Shown here piece by piece: positions 53,434-53,574 of a DNA stretch of 53,574 nucleotides. Made by a program: the position numbers and the translations under genes. Each line of letters starts with the position of its first letter. Positions within the stretch are counted from its first letter, which is position 1. Source of the stretch: Desulfobacteraceae bacterium (GTDB lineage Bacteria > Desulfobacterota > Desulfobacteria > Desulfobacterales > Desulfobacteraceae); the NCBI GenBank assembly GCA_024225635.1, contig JAAEMK010000007.1, forward strand, positions 1-53,574, written 5' to 3'. The notes under the pieces are model-generated. The model made no database searches. It saw nothing but the letters and a program-made list of their open reading frames with translations, and was not told where the DNA came from.

Positions 53434-53574
53434 GGAGCCTAGCCTCAGTACCCACTGGTACTGTACCAGCCAGTACCCTGCCCCTCGTCCCCCGGGGGAC
53501 ACGGCCAGCTCCCAGGCGTAGGCTGCTGAGGGTAGGGCTCTCCCCATGGTTACTTCCCCTCGGGTCGGACGCAC
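53434..53574. repeat. 141-bp terminal direct repeat, right copy
   Basis: Identical to 1-141; see the left copy. The palindromes at 22-36 and 54-67 are therefore duplicated here. Confidence 0.95.

Noticed and set aside
1-53574. CRISPR array, insertion sequence or integron
   Set aside because: No regularly spaced direct repeats, transposase motifs or terminal inverted repeats were found; the 1.0-2.2 kb repeats are leader and hairpin elements.

Overview
The window looks like the complete genome of a tailed, probably lytic, podovirus-like phage, assembled as a circle and opened at an arbitrary point. The first 141 bases are repeated exactly as the last 141 (53434-53574), leaving about 53,433 unique bases. 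It appears to infect a Gram-negative bacterium: there is a lipobox protein (LTGC), a twin-arginine leader, several Sec leaders ending in A-x-A, and an M15-type cell-wall peptidase. No integrase, excisionase, parA or clear lysogeny repressor is visible. The PolA-type polymerase has Tyr at the position equivalent to E. coli Phe762, which has been associated with virulent phages. The sequence is far from any phage I could name to genus, and an environmental metagenome is a likely source.

Layout. A non-coding region of about 1.36 kb (53117-53433 joined to 1-1045) separates two divergent arms. It holds several different palindromes, a polypyrimidine tract and a terminator-like hairpin, and is the best candidate for the origin and divergent promoters. 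The right-pointing arm (+ strand, 1046-24249) is a dense run of small, often start/stop-overlapping genes. 1.0-8.6 kb carries mostly small proteins of unknown function, many with paired cysteines, plus a SprT-like protease, a ribbon-helix-helix and an XRE regulator, a tRNA-Leu(UAA) and repeated RNA leader and hairpin modules. 8.9-10.7 kb is a probable lysis and envelope block (lipoprotein, Fn3 membrane protein, TM-coiled coil protein, ICMT-like membrane methyltransferase, M15 endolysin). 11.8-12.9 kb has a Tat-leader protein and a metallophosphoesterase. 14-24 kb is the replication and recombination block: Cas4/RecB-like nuclease, Sak4-like ATPase, SSB-like proteins, a GroES-like co-chaperonin, a family-4 uracil-DNA glycosylase, a DUF3310 protein, a DNA polymerase split into two overlapping ORFs, and a primase/helicase-like ATPase.

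The left-pointing arm (- strand, 53116 down to 24298) is the virion module in transcription order: basic protein, small terminase, large terminase, several small proteins, portal, basic protein, scaffold, decoration-like protein, major capsid, a block of exported and appendage proteins, SU10-type adaptor, a tail nozzle-like protein, fibre-like protein, GNAT acetyltransferase, three internal/ejection-type proteins, and finally a PurD(GARS)-like ATP-grasp protein. There is no tape measure, sheath or long tail tube, which fits a podovirus.

Most unusual features: (1) four proteins with Sec leaders inside the late operon, one of them a secreted calcineurin-like phosphatase, plus a Tat-leader protein and a lipoprotein in the early arm, i.e. 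a phage-encoded secretome; (2) repeated leader and hairpin modules bracketing small early genes; (3) a heptamer (GATGGGG) and a C-rich to G-rich drift inside genes, both specific to the early arm; (4) a polymerase whose exonuclease catalytic motifs are divided between two ORFs; (5) a phage GroES-like protein and a GARS-like protein. Functions are assigned by reading motifs only; no database search was possible.
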